The position numbers were made by a program, and so were the translations under genes. The notes under the pieces are model-generated. The model did no database searches. It saw only the letters and a list, made by a program, of their open reading frames with translations, and was not told the DNA's origin. DNA of 64,000 nucleotides from Flavobacterium psychrophilum. Its GTDB lineage: Bacteria; Bacteroidota; Bacteroidia; Flavobacteriales; Flavobacteriaceae. Within the stretch, counting starts at the first letter, position 1, and every line of letters starts with the position of its first letter. Shown piece after piece: positions 26,418 through 35,844 of this stretch. The stretch spans positions 62,001 to 126,000 of the forward strand of contig CAMCVA010000002.1 of NCBI GenBank assembly GCA_945879625.1. Direction: 5' to 3'.

Positions 26418-26932
26418 TGTTTCACGTGGAACGAAATAAGAAAAGGCTTATAAACACCGCCTTTGCATTGATTTTATGGGCGTGTAGTATGGCTTGTTCG
26501 GGTTCACGAAACACTGTGCAAATTCAAGATTATCTTTTGGTAGGAAACGGAATAGAGTTGCAAAGCCATGTTCCCTTAACCGCTTTTGTGTTTGAGAATA
26601 ATCAAAAAAATCCGCCGATAGAAAAGTTCTTATCCCTAAAATTTAAGCTGTCCAATTATTTTGACAAGCAGTTTTGGGTAACCCTAAACAATGCAAAATT
26701 TAAACTCGTGGTCTATGATGCGGCTGAGTTTGAAAAATTCATCGGAAGCGGAAATTATGCGCAAATTAATCAAGAGCCCGAAAACGCAAAGTATGGAAAT
26801 CAACCTAAATTTATTGCTTTTTCTATGGTGTCATCCACCAACGAAGACTGCCTTTCTGATCAGTCCCTGTATCAGCATCTTGCCCTTACGTATTTAAAAA
26901 ACCTAAAAGACGACTATTGCAATCAACAATGA
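26417..26932 (+). CDS. Predicted lipoprotein of unknown function
   Basis: The ATG shares its A with the mnmG TAA stop (TAATG). The first residues MFHVERNKKR are encoded by the parS-like site and form a basic n-region. A hydrophobic stretch then leads to two possible lipobox Cys (LILWAC and SMAC near residues 23 and 27), so the 171-residue product is probably a lipoprotein. The remainder has no motif I recognise. It overlaps the next gene by 4 bp (ATGA), so the three genes mnmG, this one and the methyltransferase are likely co-transcribed. Confidence 0.7.
   Translation: MFHVERNKKRLINTAFALILWACSMACSGSRNTVQIQDYLLVGNGIELQSHVPLTAFVFENNQKNPPIEKFLSLKFKLSNYFDKQFWVTLNNAKFKLVVYDAAEFEKFIGSGNYAQINQEPENAKYGNQPKFIAFSMVSSTNEDCLSDQSLYQHLALTYLKNLKDDYCNQQ
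26418..26433 (+). promoter_or_regulatory. parS-like ParB-binding site 2
   Basis: TGTTTCACGTGGAACG matches site 1 at 15 of 16 positions. It overlaps the first codons of the following lipoprotein gene and begins one base after the mnmG stop codon. Confidence 0.78.
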
Positions 26933-27780
26933 ATACAACTCCAAAAACTCTATTCTTAGATCAAGTAGAAGATCACACGGTGAGTCACCAAAAATTTGAC
27001 TTGCATTACGACGCGCGTCTAGATTTGTTGCTTACGCATCCGCAGCCGGCATTGGATGAACTTGGCGCTTACTACGAAAGCGAAGACTATATTTCTCACA
27101 CCGACGCCAAACGCAGCTTGTTTGAGAAAGCCTATCATTGGGTAAAAAAACGAGCACTCAATCAAAAAATACAACTACTCGAAAAACAGCAACCCAACAA
27201 AGGAACCCTGCTAGACATGGGATGTGGAACCGGTGATTTTTTGCAAGTAGCCCATCAAGCAGGTTGGCAGGTGCAGGGAATAGAACCCAATAAAAAGGCC
27301 CGGCAGATTGCTGCATCAAAAGGAGTGACGTTTCTTACAGGAACTCCAGAAGCAAAAGACCAGCAGTTTGACGCCATCACGCTTTGGCACGTATTGGAGC
27401 ATTTGCCCAACTTGGAAGCTCAAATAAAAGAACTGCAACGCTTGCTAAAACCCAGCGGAACCTTGGTTATAGCGGTACCAAATTATAAATCATTTGATGC
27501 GGGCTATTACAAACAATTTTGGGCAGCCTATGATGTGCCCCGACATTTGTGGCATTTTTCTAAAACCAGTATACAGCGATTGGTTGAACATGTGGGCATG
27601 GAAGTTGTTTCTGTTCGTCCGATGAAATTTGATTCGTTTTATGTGTCGCTGTTGTCTGAAAAATATAAAACCGGAAAAATGAATTACCCCAAAGCCTTTT
27701 GGGTAGGATTGTACTCAAACTGGAAAGGAAGTCAAACAAAGGAGTATTCGTCGCATATTTACGTGATAAAAAACAGCTAA
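26929..27780 (+). CDS. Class I SAM-dependent methyltransferase
   Basis: The 283-residue protein has the SAM-binding motif I LLDMGCGTGDFLQVA near residue 92, the acidic ribose contact in QGIEPNK, and the post-motif ITLWHVLEHLPNLE, all typical of class I enzymes of the UbiE/COQ5-like (Methyltransf_23) type. An N-terminal ~70-residue part (LLTHPQPALDELGAYYESEDY) is shared by a Bacteroidota subgroup. The substrate is unknown. The ATG at 26929 overlaps the previous stop by 4 bp and is preferred over an upstream TTG. Confidence 0.88.
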   Translation: MNTTPKTLFLDQVEDHTVSHQKFDLHYDARLDLLLTHPQPALDELGAYYESEDYISHTDAKRSLFEKAYHWVKKRALNQKIQLLEKQQPNKGTLLDMGCGTGDFLQVAHQAGWQVQGIEPNKKARQIAASKGVTFLTGTPEAKDQQFDAITLWHVLEHLPNLEAQIKELQRLLKPSGTLVIAVPNYKSFDAGYYKQFWAAYDVPRHLWHFSKTSIQRLVEHVGMEVVSVRPMKFDSFYVSLLSEKYKTGKMNYPKAFWVGLYSNWKGSQTKEYSSHIYVIKNS

Positions 27781-28030
27781 AAACGAATCTCGTCGCTTCT
27801 AATTTAACTTTTTGCGTCTAAATATAAATCACCACACCAAAACCCTAAAACCCGCTTAAATCGTCTTATTTAAAGCTGAATTTAATAGATAAAAACAATC
27901 TTATTGAAATCAAGATCAGAAAATCTTATAGTTTGTTTTTAATTCGAGTAAAAAAAAACAAGCACAAACAAAAGTAAAATAGTTACTTTTGAAATCAATC
28001 CTATTTTTAAATTTCAAAGCAACCAGAAGA
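27781..28030 (+). promoter_or_regulatory. Intergenic region with probable promoter of the OmpH-like gene
   Basis: This 250-bp AT-rich gap has no gene. TACTTTTG at 27984-27991 fits the flavobacterial -7 consensus TAnnTTTG and lies 39 bp before the ATG of the OmpH-like gene, but no well-spaced TTG is visible upstream. Nothing else stands out. Confidence 0.4.
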
Positions 28031-28603
28031 ATGAAAAAATCCCTTATTGTTTCCGCCTTGGCTTTTGCTGTTTTTTCTTGTAATCAAACAACAGCCACCA
28101 AAGAAGTAAAAACAGCTTATGTGGACACGTCCAAATTATTAAAAGAATACAGCGAAGCCAAAGACATTGAAGCCAAATACAAAGCCAAATCAGAAGAAAT
28201 GGGTCGCGAGCTGGAAGCTGAAGTAAACCAGTTTAAATCGGAAGCAGCTAGTTTTCAAAAAAATGCACAAGCCAACGGACAAGTTTGGGCCCAACAAAAA
28301 GGCGCTGAATTGCAAAAAAGAGAACAACAGTTAAGTTATGCGCAGCAAGCCATTTTAGAACAACTACAGCAAGAAAGCGGCACAGAGATGGATTCTTTAG
28401 TGAGTAACGTAAAGAAATTCATCAAAGACTACGGAAAAGAAAAAGGCTACGATTACATCTACGGAACAGGAGAAGCCGTTTCTATATTATATGCCCAAGA
28501 CAAATATGACATTACCAATGAAATTGTGAAGTCATTAAACGACAAATACAAAAGCGAAGCCAAGCCTGAAAACAAAAAAACGGCAGCTCCCGCAAAGAAA
28601 TAG
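28031..28603 (+). CDS. OmpH/Skp-family periplasmic chaperone-like lipoprotein
   Basis: Skp/OmpH proteins hold unfolded outer membrane proteins in the periplasm. The 190-residue product has a lipoprotein signal (MKKSLIVSALAFAVFSC, Cys at 17), then TAYVDTSKLLKEYSEAKD, the typical OmpH first strand and helix. A long Gln/Glu/Lys coiled coil (about 45-125) forms the tentacles, and the tail is Lys/Ala/Pro rich. Unlike E. coli Skp it is probably lipid-anchored. The start at 28031 is chosen for the clear signal peptide; a longer frame from 27989 begins inside the predicted promoter. Confidence 0.85.
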   Translation: MKKSLIVSALAFAVFSCNQTTATKEVKTAYVDTSKLLKEYSEAKDIEAKYKAKSEEMGRELEAEVNQFKSEAASFQKNAQANGQVWAQQKGAELQKREQQLSYAQQAILEQLQQESGTEMDSLVSNVKKFIKDYGKEKGYDYIYGTGEAVSILYAQDKYDITNEIVKSLNDKYKSEAKPENKKTAAPAKK

Positions 28604-28624
28604 TCAACAACTATAAAATAAATG

Positions 28625-28656
28625 CCTTCTACAGTATATTTGTGGAAGGTTTTTTT
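28625..28656 (+). terminator. Rho-independent terminator of the OmpH-like gene
   Basis: The 8-bp stem CCTTCTAC / GTGGAAGG (one G-T pair) with a 9-nt loop is followed by seven T. Confidence 0.85.
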
Positions 28657-28691
28657 ATACAAGCTCATTTATACCAACTAATATATACGCC

Positions 28692-30971
28692 ATGGAAACC
28701 AATTCAACAGAAGCCAATTATGCCCTGCAATTCATTAACCAAACCCAGCGTTCGGTCTTTCTTACCGGAAAAGCAGGCACCGGAAAAACCACCTTATTAC
28801 ACCAAATTCGCAGCACGACTCACAAAAACACCGTAGTGGTTGCACCCACCGGAATTGCCGCCCTAAATGCCCAAGGAGTAACCATTCATTCTTTGTTTCA
28901 ACTCCCTTTTCACGCCTTTATTCCCGATCAGCAGGCGCCCGAATTTAGTGACGAATTTCGATTCGAAACCAAATCTACCTTGGGTAGAATGGTGAAAATG
29001 AGTGGCCAGAAAAAAGCACTTTTGCGCAACATGGAGCTCTTGGTAATTGACGAAGTGAGCATGCTCCGCGCTGATTTATTGGACGCCATTGATTTCACAC
29101 TGCAATCTATTCGCAAAAACAAAACTGCTTTTGGCGGTGTGCAGGTTTTATTTATTGGCGATTTATTACAACTCCCCCCTGTAATTAATGACCGCGAATG
29201 GCAGTATTTAAAAAAATATTACCCCGGAAAATTCTTTTTTCATGCCCAGGTGATCCAAAAAAACCCACCGATTTATATTGAATTAACCAAAATTTACCGC
29301 CAACAAGACGCCGATTTTATCTCAATTCTCAACAACCTTCGAAACAACAAAATAGCCGAATCAGACCTAAAAAAATTAAATCAATATGTTGATCCTCAGT
29401 TTACTACATACAACAAACCGGGTTATATATTGCTCACCACACACAACCACAAAGCCGATCAAATTAACGCCGAGGCCTTGGCCAATTTAGCAGGCAAATC
29501 CTTTGCCTATGAGCCCGAAATTACAGGTGATTTCCCAGATAAACTAGCGCCAATAGAAGCTCAGTTGCACTTGAAAGTAGGTGCCCAAATTATGTTTATT
29601 AAAAACGACAGCGGCCACGACAAACAATTTTACAACGGAAAAATGGGGCAAATACAATCGCTTACTCCTCAAGAGATTTGTGTGTTTTTTCCGGATGAAA
29701 ACAAGTCCTTGGTTATTGAAAAATACGAATGGCTAAACCTGCGTTACACCCTAGATCCACTCACCAAAGAAGTAAAAGAAACCGTGATAGGCACCTTTGT
29801 GCAGTACCCCATAAAGTTGGCTTGGGCAATCACCATTCATAAAAGTCAAGGGCTCACCTTTGATAAAGCCGCGATTGATGTGTCGCAAGTATTTATGCCT
29901 GGTCAAGCCTATGTAGCCTTGTCGCGTTTGCGCGCTTTGGACGGTTTGGTTTTGTTGGCACCACTGCAAATGAACGGCATCGTAAACGACCATGACGTGA
30001 TGGAGTATGCCAACCACAAAGCCAATGAAGAGCAGTTGGCACAAAACCTAGCAAACGAAACAGTTCGCTATGTGCAGGATTATTTAAAATCGTGTTTCAC
30101 TTGGTATGATTTAGTAAATGTCTGGCAGCAATTTGTACAAGAAAAAATCCAAGAAAAATCAAAAAAGAAATCGGCACACAATTGGGCTAAAATTCAACAA
30201 GATAAGTTATTGGCCACGGTAGAACCAGCTAGAAAATTTGCCCTTCAATTGGATAGTTTGTTTGCGCAAACCACGCTAGACTGGCCGTTGATAGCGACAC
30301 GTGTGGAGGCTGCATACGGCTATTTTTTCCCCGTATTAGACGAAGGGGTTACTGTGCTGATAGACGAATTACTAGCGGTACAACAACGCAAAAAAAGCAA
30401 AGCGGTATTTGAGGAATTGCAAGCCATCGAAGAACTACACACTAGTGCGGTATTGCAGCTGTACAAATCTAAATTGCTCATTTCGGCGGTAGTGCAGGGC
30501 AAAAAATTAGACAAACAAACCTTGCAATCGCCTTTTTTTGCCGAATACAAACGCCAAAAAGTAGCCAATCGCATACAAGAAGCGAAAGACAATCCTACAA
30601 AATTACTGGAAGAACAACCCTCGAAAACCCGCTATACTTCAAGCAAGATAGAGAAAGTAAAAACCCAAAAAAAATCGACGATTCAAGAAACCTACGCGCT
30701 TTGGGAGCAAAATTGTTCGGTAAAGGAAATTGCAGAAATTCGCAAATTATCTGAGCAAACTATTCACGGACATTTTGCTAAACTCATTGAAAATCAGATG
30801 ATTTCTATAGAATCGGTGTTGCCAATCGATCGAATTCAACAATTAGCCAAAGCTTTTGAAAACCATACTGCAGTTTCGCTTCAGCCAATCAGAGAAAAGT
30901 ATGGAGACGCGTTTGGTTGGGACGAACTGAAGTGGTATAAAGCGAGTTTAGCATCCCAAAACAACAGCTAA
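28692..30971 (+). CDS. Pif1-like superfamily 1 DNA helicase with C-terminal helix-turn-helix region
   Basis: The 759-residue protein carries all main helicase motifs: Walker A TGKAGTGKTT (near residue 25), VVAPTGIAALNAQG, Walker B VIDEVSM (near 118), FIGDLLQLPPV, and the late motifs TIHKSQGLTFDKA and YVALSRLRALDG (near 380-415). Beyond about residue 460 there is a Lys-rich helical extension, and near 670-700 a helix-turn-helix-like stretch (CSVKEIAEIRKLSEQTIHGHFAKL). Pif1 helicases unwind 5'-to-3' and act in genome maintenance. Bacteroidota versions with this C-terminal part are common. It meets convergent holB with a 1-bp gap. Confidence 0.9.
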   Translation: METNSTEANYALQFINQTQRSVFLTGKAGTGKTTLLHQIRSTTHKNTVVVAPTGIAALNAQGVTIHSLFQLPFHAFIPDQQAPEFSDEFRFETKSTLGRMVKMSGQKKALLRNMELLVIDEVSMLRADLLDAIDFTLQSIRKNKTAFGGVQVLFIGDLLQLPPVINDREWQYLKKYYPGKFFFHAQVIQKNPPIYIELTKIYRQQDADFISILNNLRNNKIAESDLKKLNQYVDPQFTTYNKPGYILLTTHNHKADQINAEALANLAGKSFAYEPEITGDFPDKLAPIEAQLHLKVGAQIMFIKNDSGHDKQFYNGKMGQIQSLTPQEICVFFPDENKSLVIEKYEWLNLRYTLDPLTKEVKETVIGTFVQYPIKLAWAITIHKSQGLTFDKAAIDVSQVFMPGQAYVALSRLRALDGLVLLAPLQMNGIVNDHDVMEYANHKANEEQLAQNLANETVRYVQDYLKSCFTWYDLVNVWQQFVQEKIQEKSKKKSAHNWAKIQQDKLLATVEPARKFALQLDSLFAQTTLDWPLIATRVEAAYGYFFPVLDEGVTVLIDELLAVQQRKKSKAVFEELQAIEELHTSAVLQLYKSKLLISAVVQGKKLDKQTLQSPFFAEYKRQKVANRIQEAKDNPTKLLEEQPSKTRYTSSKIEKVKTQKKSTIQETYALWEQNCSVKEIAEIRKLSEQTIHGHFAKLIENQMISIESVLPIDRIQQLAKAFENHTAVSLQPIREKYGDAFGWDELKWYKASLASQNNS

Positions 30972-30972
30972 A

Positions 30973-32124
30973 TTAGGCTTTGCTGTGAATTAATCGGGTG
31001 AGTTTTATCGATAAATCAGTTAAGATTAATTTGGCATTTCCGTTGCGTTCAATGTGGTAAGATGCTTCAGATAGCGCAGTAAAAATGGCCTCAATGTTGC
31101 TGTGATTCACAAAAGGCGCAAAATTTTCTAACTTAAAATTTTCAATTTTTGGCTCCACATACACCAACGAAGTGGTTTGGTAATTGAGCAACAGGGCTTG
31201 TCGAAACAGTTCGATGCAATAATTCAAATATTTTTTTTGGGCTTCACGTCCTAAGCCCGCAATTTGTTCGCTCCAACTCAGTAAATCTTGTATCGCAGCG
31301 GCATTCCCTTTGGCTCGAAAGGCGGCGCGCACCCAATCGACAAACCATTTTTCGAACAAATCTTCTTCGTTATTTTCTTGCAACAATTTCAAGGCTTTGT
31401 TGTAATCGCCTTGGGCTTGATGTGCTAGTTTTTTGGCCGATCGCGGTTCTATATTTTCACGGGAAACCAAGGCGTCTTCTATAATTTTTTCGGGCAATGC
31501 GTTAAAATTTAACACCTGGCAACGCGAACGAATGGTCTGGATAATGGCCTCTTCGTTGTCAGAAATCAAGATAAATAGGGTTTTATCGGACGGCTCTTCT
31601 AGTAATTTAAGCAATTTGTTTGAGGCCTCAATATTCATTTTATCGGCCATCCAAATGATCGTGATTTTGTACCCACCCTCATAGGCTTTTAGGGATAACG
31701 ATTTTACAATTTCTTGCGCATCGGTAACCCGAATCTCCCCTTGTTTGTTTTGAACACCCAGCACTTGATACCAGTCAAACAAACTGCCGTAGGGATTTTG
31801 ATTTACAAATTGCCGCCATTCAGCACTAAAATCGCTGCTTTTGGGCTTTGATTTTACTTCTTCGGTGGTAACTGTGGGAAAAATAAAATGTAAATCGGGG
31901 TGTGAAATGGTTTCAAATTTCAAGTTACAAGCGGCATTGCCTGTATTGTTTTCGCTTCCTTGGTTTTGGCATAAAATATATTGCGCATAGGCAATGGCTA
32001 ACGCCAAGGCGCCACAACCTTCGGGCGCCACAAACAGCTGCGCATGGGGAATTCGTCCCGCGTCAGCAGTTTTAGTCAAATGACTAATGAGGTGGTCGTG
32101 TCCTAATAGGGATGAAAAAAGCAT
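30973..32124 (-). CDS. holB: DNA polymerase III delta-prime subunit
   Basis: Delta-prime is the stator of the sliding-clamp loader. The 383-residue protein starts with the clamp-loader pattern LLGHDHLISHL and HAQLFVAPEGCGALALA, where the P-loop lacks the Lys/Thr of an active ATPase, normal for delta-prime. The conserved NKLLKLLEEPSDKTLFILIS and IRSRCQVLNF (SRC motif) are present near residues 155-190. It is transcribed opposite to the helicase and divergently from pgk. Confidence 0.92.
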   Translation of the reverse strand: MLFSSLLGHDHLISHLTKTADAGRIPHAQLFVAPEGCGALALAIAYAQYILCQNQGSENNTGNAACNLKFETISHPDLHFIFPTVTTEEVKSKPKSSDFSAEWRQFVNQNPYGSLFDWYQVLGVQNKQGEIRVTDAQEIVKSLSLKAYEGGYKITIIWMADKMNIEASNKLLKLLEEPSDKTLFILISDNEEAIIQTIRSRCQVLNFNALPEKIIEDALVSRENIEPRSAKKLAHQAQGDYNKALKLLQENNEEDLFEKWFVDWVRAAFRAKGNAAAIQDLLSWSEQIAGLGREAQKKYLNYCIELFRQALLLNYQTTSLVYVEPKIENFKLENFAPFVNHSNIEAIFTALSEASYHIERNGNAKLILTDLSIKLTRLIHSKA

Positions 32125-32255
32125 GGCGCAAATATAATTGAATCTTGCTTGTCAAAAAGCCGGTTTGTTAAGAAATCGGTCGCCTTTACAGCGGTTCAAA
32201 TGCAAAAAAATTAATATAGTATATTTGCGCCATCAAAAACACAAAAATTCCTCAC

Positions 32256-33443
32256 ATGAAAACCATCCAAGACTTTAATTTTAGCAACAAAAAAGCCATT
32301 ATTCGCGTAGATTTTAATGTGCCTTTGGACGAAAATTTTGCTGTTACCGATGCCACCCGTATTGAAGCAGCCAAACCGACAATTGACAAAATTTTGCAAG
32401 ACGGCGGAAGTGTAATTTTGATGTCTCATTTGGGAAGACCAAAAGGGGTTGAGGCCAAGTATTCGTTGCAACATATTGTAGCTACAACCGCCGCTGTATT
32501 AGGAGTGCCCGTTAAATTTATTGCCAATTGCATCGGTGCCGAAGCCGAGCAAGCTGCTGCTAGTTTGCAAACCGGAGAGGTTTTATTAGTAGAAAATTTA
32601 CGTTTTCACGCCGAGGAAGAAGCAGGCGATGTAGCTTTTGCAAAAGCCTTGTCTCATTTGGGGGATATTTATGTAAATGATGCGTTTGGAACCGCACACC
32701 GCGCACATGCTTCGACCACAATTATTGCGCAATTTTTCCCAGAACATAAATGCTTTGGGGCTTTGTTGGCGAAAGAAATGAACAGTTTAAACCGCGTTTT
32801 GAATGCGGCTGTAAAACCAGTGACTGCTGTTTTGGGCGGATCAAAAGTTTCTTCAAAAATTACGGTTATAGAAAACATTCTCGATAAGGTTGACCACATG
32901 ATTATTGGTGGCGGAATGACATTTACCTTCATTAAAGCCTTGGGCGGAACCGTAGGTAATTCCATTTGCGAAGATGACAAAATGGAGTTGGCTTTGGATA
33001 TTTTGCGCTGGGCCAAAGAAAAAAACGTACAAATTCACCTTCCGGTTGATGTGGTGGCAGCCAACGCCTTTGCCAACGATGCTCAAACCCAAGTGGTTGA
33101 TGTGATGCATATTCCTGCCGGCTGGCAAGGATTGGACGCAGGACCTCAATCATTGGCCAATTTCAAAGAAGTGATTTTAGCATCCAAAACCATTTTATGG
33201 AATGGACCGTTGGGTGTTTTTGAGATGGAATCTTTTGCCAATGGCACTATCGAATTAGGAAATTACATTGCAGAGGCAACCGCCAATGGTGCTTTTTCAC
33301 TAGTAGGCGGCGGCGATTCGGTATCGGCGGTAAAACAATTTGGATTGGAATCCAAAATGAGCTACGTATCAACCGGAGGGGGCGCGATGTTAGAAATGTT
33401 AGAAGGCAGAATATTGCCAGGAGTCGCCGCCATTTTGGACTAA
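32256..33443 (+). CDS. pgk: Phosphoglycerate kinase
   Basis: Pgk makes ATP from 1,3-bisphosphoglycerate in glycolysis. The 395-residue protein has the signature [12 protein letters not shown] near residue 18, the substrate Arg/His region [10 protein letters not shown], the hinge [14 protein letters not shown], and the nucleotide-binding GGGDSVSAV and [13 protein letters not shown] near the end. The length is normal. A TATATTTG -7 element at 32220-32227 precedes the start by about 29 bp. Confidence 0.97.
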   Translation: MKTIQDFNFSNKKAIIRVDFNVPLDENFAVTDATRIEAAKPTIDKILQDGGSVILMSHLGRPKGVEAKYSLQHIVATTAAVLGVPVKFIANCIGAEAEQAAASLQTGEVLLVENLRFHAEEEAGDVAFAKALSHLGDIYVNDAFGTAHRAHASTTIIAQFFPEHKCFGALLAKEMNSLNRVLNAAVKPVTAVLGGSKVSSKITVIENILDKVDHMIIGGGMTFTFIKALGGTVGNSICEDDKMELALDILRWAKEKNVQIHLPVDVVAANAFANDAQTQVVDVMHIPAGWQGLDAGPQSLANFKEVILASKTILWNGPLGVFEMESFANGTIELGNYIAEATANGAFSLVGGGDSVSAVKQFGLESKMSYVSTGGGAMLEMLEGRILPGVAAILD

Positions 33444-33465
33444 TTGCTGCGGTTTTAACAATAAA

Positions 33466-33499
33466 TTGCCAAAAAAGTTGTTTTTAGGTAGTAAGTTTG
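33466..33499 (+). promoter_or_regulatory. Predicted promoter of the LysM lytic transglycosylase gene
   Basis: TTG at 33466-33468 and TAAGTTTG at 33492-33499 are spaced by 23 bp, within the flavobacterial consensus. It overlaps a possible upstream TTG start, arguing that translation begins later. Confidence 0.5.
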
Positions 33500-33526
33500 C
33501 TCATCTTTATCTTTTATTTTAACGAA

Positions 33527-35818
33527 TTGTCAGTAAAAACCCCCTATATAAAAGTTGCTTTCTATGCTTTACTTCTGTTAAGCGTTTCGGCTAATGCATG
33601 GGCTCAACCCGCTACGGTTTTACCAAAAGAAAGCAAAACGGCCTACCTGGATTCGATCAAAAAAACATTTGTAAACGATAACATGGCCGCCTGTGTAGAC
33701 AGTTTGTGGCTCAAAGAACTCACGAGTTTAGACTTGTATAACGACCTAAAAACCGACATCAAGACCATCAACCTAGACCAACAAGTGGAGTACGAGCTCC
33801 CCACCGACTTGCTAAAAACAAGACTCAAGGAAATGGATTCGAAGTCGCCTTTTAATATCGAATACAATCCGGGATTAGAAAACCTGATCAAGTCGTTTTT
33901 GAAAAACAGAAAAAAAGGATTTGAGCGCCTAATGGCTTTGTCTGAGTATTATTTTCCCATGTTTGAAGAAGCTTTAGCCAAACAAAATGTCCCCCTCGAA
34001 ATCAAATACCTGGCCGTAGTCGAATCAGCCTTGAATCCCAAAGCGGTTTCCCGTGTGGGCGCAACAGGTTTGTGGCAATTTATGTATCAAACCGGCAAAC
34101 AATACAATCTTCACATCGATTCGTATGTAGACGAACGCAGCGATCCATTAAAAGCCAGTGAAGCCGCTGCCCAATACATGACCAATATGTACCGCATTTT
34201 TGGCGATTGGGATTTGGTGTTGGCTTCTTATAATTCAGGCCCAGGCAATGTAGCCAAAGCCATTCGCCGATCGGGAGGGCAACAAACCTTTTGGACGATC
34301 CGCAAATTTTTACCCAAAGAAACCCAAGGCTATGTGCCTGCTTTTTTGGCCACGATGTACATCTACGAATACCACAAACAACACGGCATTCGTCCCGACA
34401 GAGCTCTGGTGAAACACTTTGCTACCGATACGGTAATGATCAAAAAACAGCTATCGTTCAAGCAAATAGCTGATTTACTCGATGTGCCGGTATCCCAATT
34501 AAAGTTGTTGAATCCGCAATTTAAATTGGACGAAATTCCCGCCTATTTTGACAACCTGCATTATTTGCGTTTGCCCGCGGACAAAGTGGGCTTGTTCACC
34601 TCAAACGAAGACAAAATTTATGCCTACGTTCAACATGAGTTGGATCAAAAATCACGCTTATTTTCGAGACTCGAACAAGCTATTGCCAATAAAGATTCCT
34701 TGGCCTTGGGCGTTGATTTTGCAACCAAAACCAAGTACTACAAAGTGAAGCGTGGCGACAACTTGAGTGAAATTGCCGACCAATACCAAGTCACGGTGGC
34801 CGACATTAAACGCTGGAACCACTTGCGCAGCAATAAGGCTCCCTTGGGAAAACGATTAAAAATCATGACCCAAGAGCGCGTGGCCTTTAAATCGCCAACT
34901 ATTTCCAAGAAAAGCACGGACAGTTTATCGGTAAAATCGGCGACAAACCTAAAGGAACCAAACCAAACGGTTGTAGCTGCTGCTCCCGAGTACAAAGAAG
35001 AAAAAGTGGTGAGCCGCAAAGAGGTAACCAAAATACACAAGGTGAAAAGCGGGGATAATTTGGGGGCAATTGCAGCCAAATATGACGTGAATGTGTCGGA
35101 TTTAAAAAAGTGGAACCGCCTAAAAAACAACAACATTGGCGTTGGTGATGCAATCAAAATTACCAAAATAGAACAAGTGGTAACGGTTGTTCGCAAACCA
35201 ATTAAATCAAATCAAGCAGTTGTTGTGGTTGATAAATCGAAACCCAGTAAAACAGAAACTGCCCCAACAGCACTTGCGTTTTATGTAGTGCAAGCAGGAG
35301 ACAACCTTACCGCAATTGCCAAAAAACATAATATCAGTGTAGACGATTTGAAAAAATGGAACAACATTACCGATGATGCAATTCAGCTGGACGCCAAATT
35401 AAAAATAGCCGAAAGCGAATTTAACGGGGAGTCCACCCCACAACCAGAGGTTAAAACTCCGGTTCCCACCCCGACTTATGTTGTGGCAAAGGGAGACAAC
35501 TTGGCGGTGATTGCCCAAAAATTTAACGTAAGCGTTGCCGATTTAAAACAATGGAACAACCTAAAAGACACTACAATACATTTGGGTGAGGAATTGGTAG
35601 TCGCAAACAATTTAGCAAATGCAACTGCTATTGCCGAAGCCGCTCCAGCCAAAGAAAAACGCCTTAAAAAAGAAACCTTGTACTATGTGCGCAAGGGCGA
35701 TTCTTTGTTTAGCATAGCCAAAAAACACCCGGGCGTTTCCATTTCAGACATAAAAAAATGGAACGGCATTGACGGATCCGAATTAAAGCCAGGAATGAAA
35801 TTAAAAATTAGCGGGTAA
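33527..35818 (+). CDS. MltD-like lytic transglycosylase with five LysM domains
   Basis: The enzyme cleaves the glycan strands of peptidoglycan. With a TTG start at 33527 the 763-residue protein opens with a signal peptide ([19 protein letters not shown]). The SLT catalytic domain spans about 150-290; the likely catalytic Glu lies in [13 protein letters not shown] near residue 165, followed by GATGLWQFM. Five LysM peptidoglycan-binding modules begin near residues 403, 502, 584, 650 and 717, each with a GDN/GDS core and a DLKKWN-type end. An in-frame TTG 30 bp upstream is less likely because it lies in the promoter element. Confidence 0.9.
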   Translation: MSVKTPYIKVAFYALLLLSVSANAWAQPATVLPKESKTAYLDSIKKTFVNDNMAACVDSLWLKELTSLDLYNDLKTDIKTINLDQQVEYELPTDLLKTRLKEMDSKSPFNIEYNPGLENLIKSFLKNRKKGFERLMALSEYYFPMFEEALAKQNVPLEIKYLAVVESALNPKAVSRVGATGLWQFMYQTGKQYNLHIDSYVDERSDPLKASEAAAQYMTNMYRIFGDWDLVLASYNSGPGNVAKAIRRSGGQQTFWTIRKFLPKETQGYVPAFLATMYIYEYHKQHGIRPDRALVKHFATDTVMIKKQLSFKQIADLLDVPVSQLKLLNPQFKLDEIPAYFDNLHYLRLPADKVGLFTSNEDKIYAYVQHELDQKSRLFSRLEQAIANKDSLALGVDFATKTKYYKVKRGDNLSEIADQYQVTVADIKRWNHLRSNKAPLGKRLKIMTQERVAFKSPTISKKSTDSLSVKSATNLKEPNQTVVAAAPEYKEEKVVSRKEVTKIHKVKSGDNLGAIAAKYDVNVSDLKKWNRLKNNNIGVGDAIKITKIEQVVTVVRKPIKSNQAVVVVDKSKPSKTETAPTALAFYVVQAGDNLTAIAKKHNISVDDLKKWNNITDDAIQLDAKLKIAESEFNGESTPQPEVKTPVPTPTYVVAKGDNLAVIAQKFNVSVADLKQWNNLKDTTIHLGEELVVANNLANATAIAEAAPAKEKRLKKETLYYVRKGDSLFSIAKKHPGVSISDIKKWNGIDGSELKPGMKLKISG

Positions 35819-35844
35819 ATTAGTGGCGTAAGGCGCATCAACTC

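Noticed and set aside
26445..26460. Single TTATAAACA near 26449 as a DnaA-type box
   Set aside because: It is isolated; the nonamer is informative only where clustered, as at 11.4-11.8 kb.
30960..30990. Small hairpin between the helicase and holB ends
   Set aside because: The ACAGC/GCTGT stem is only 5 bp and has no T-run, so it is too weak to call a terminator.
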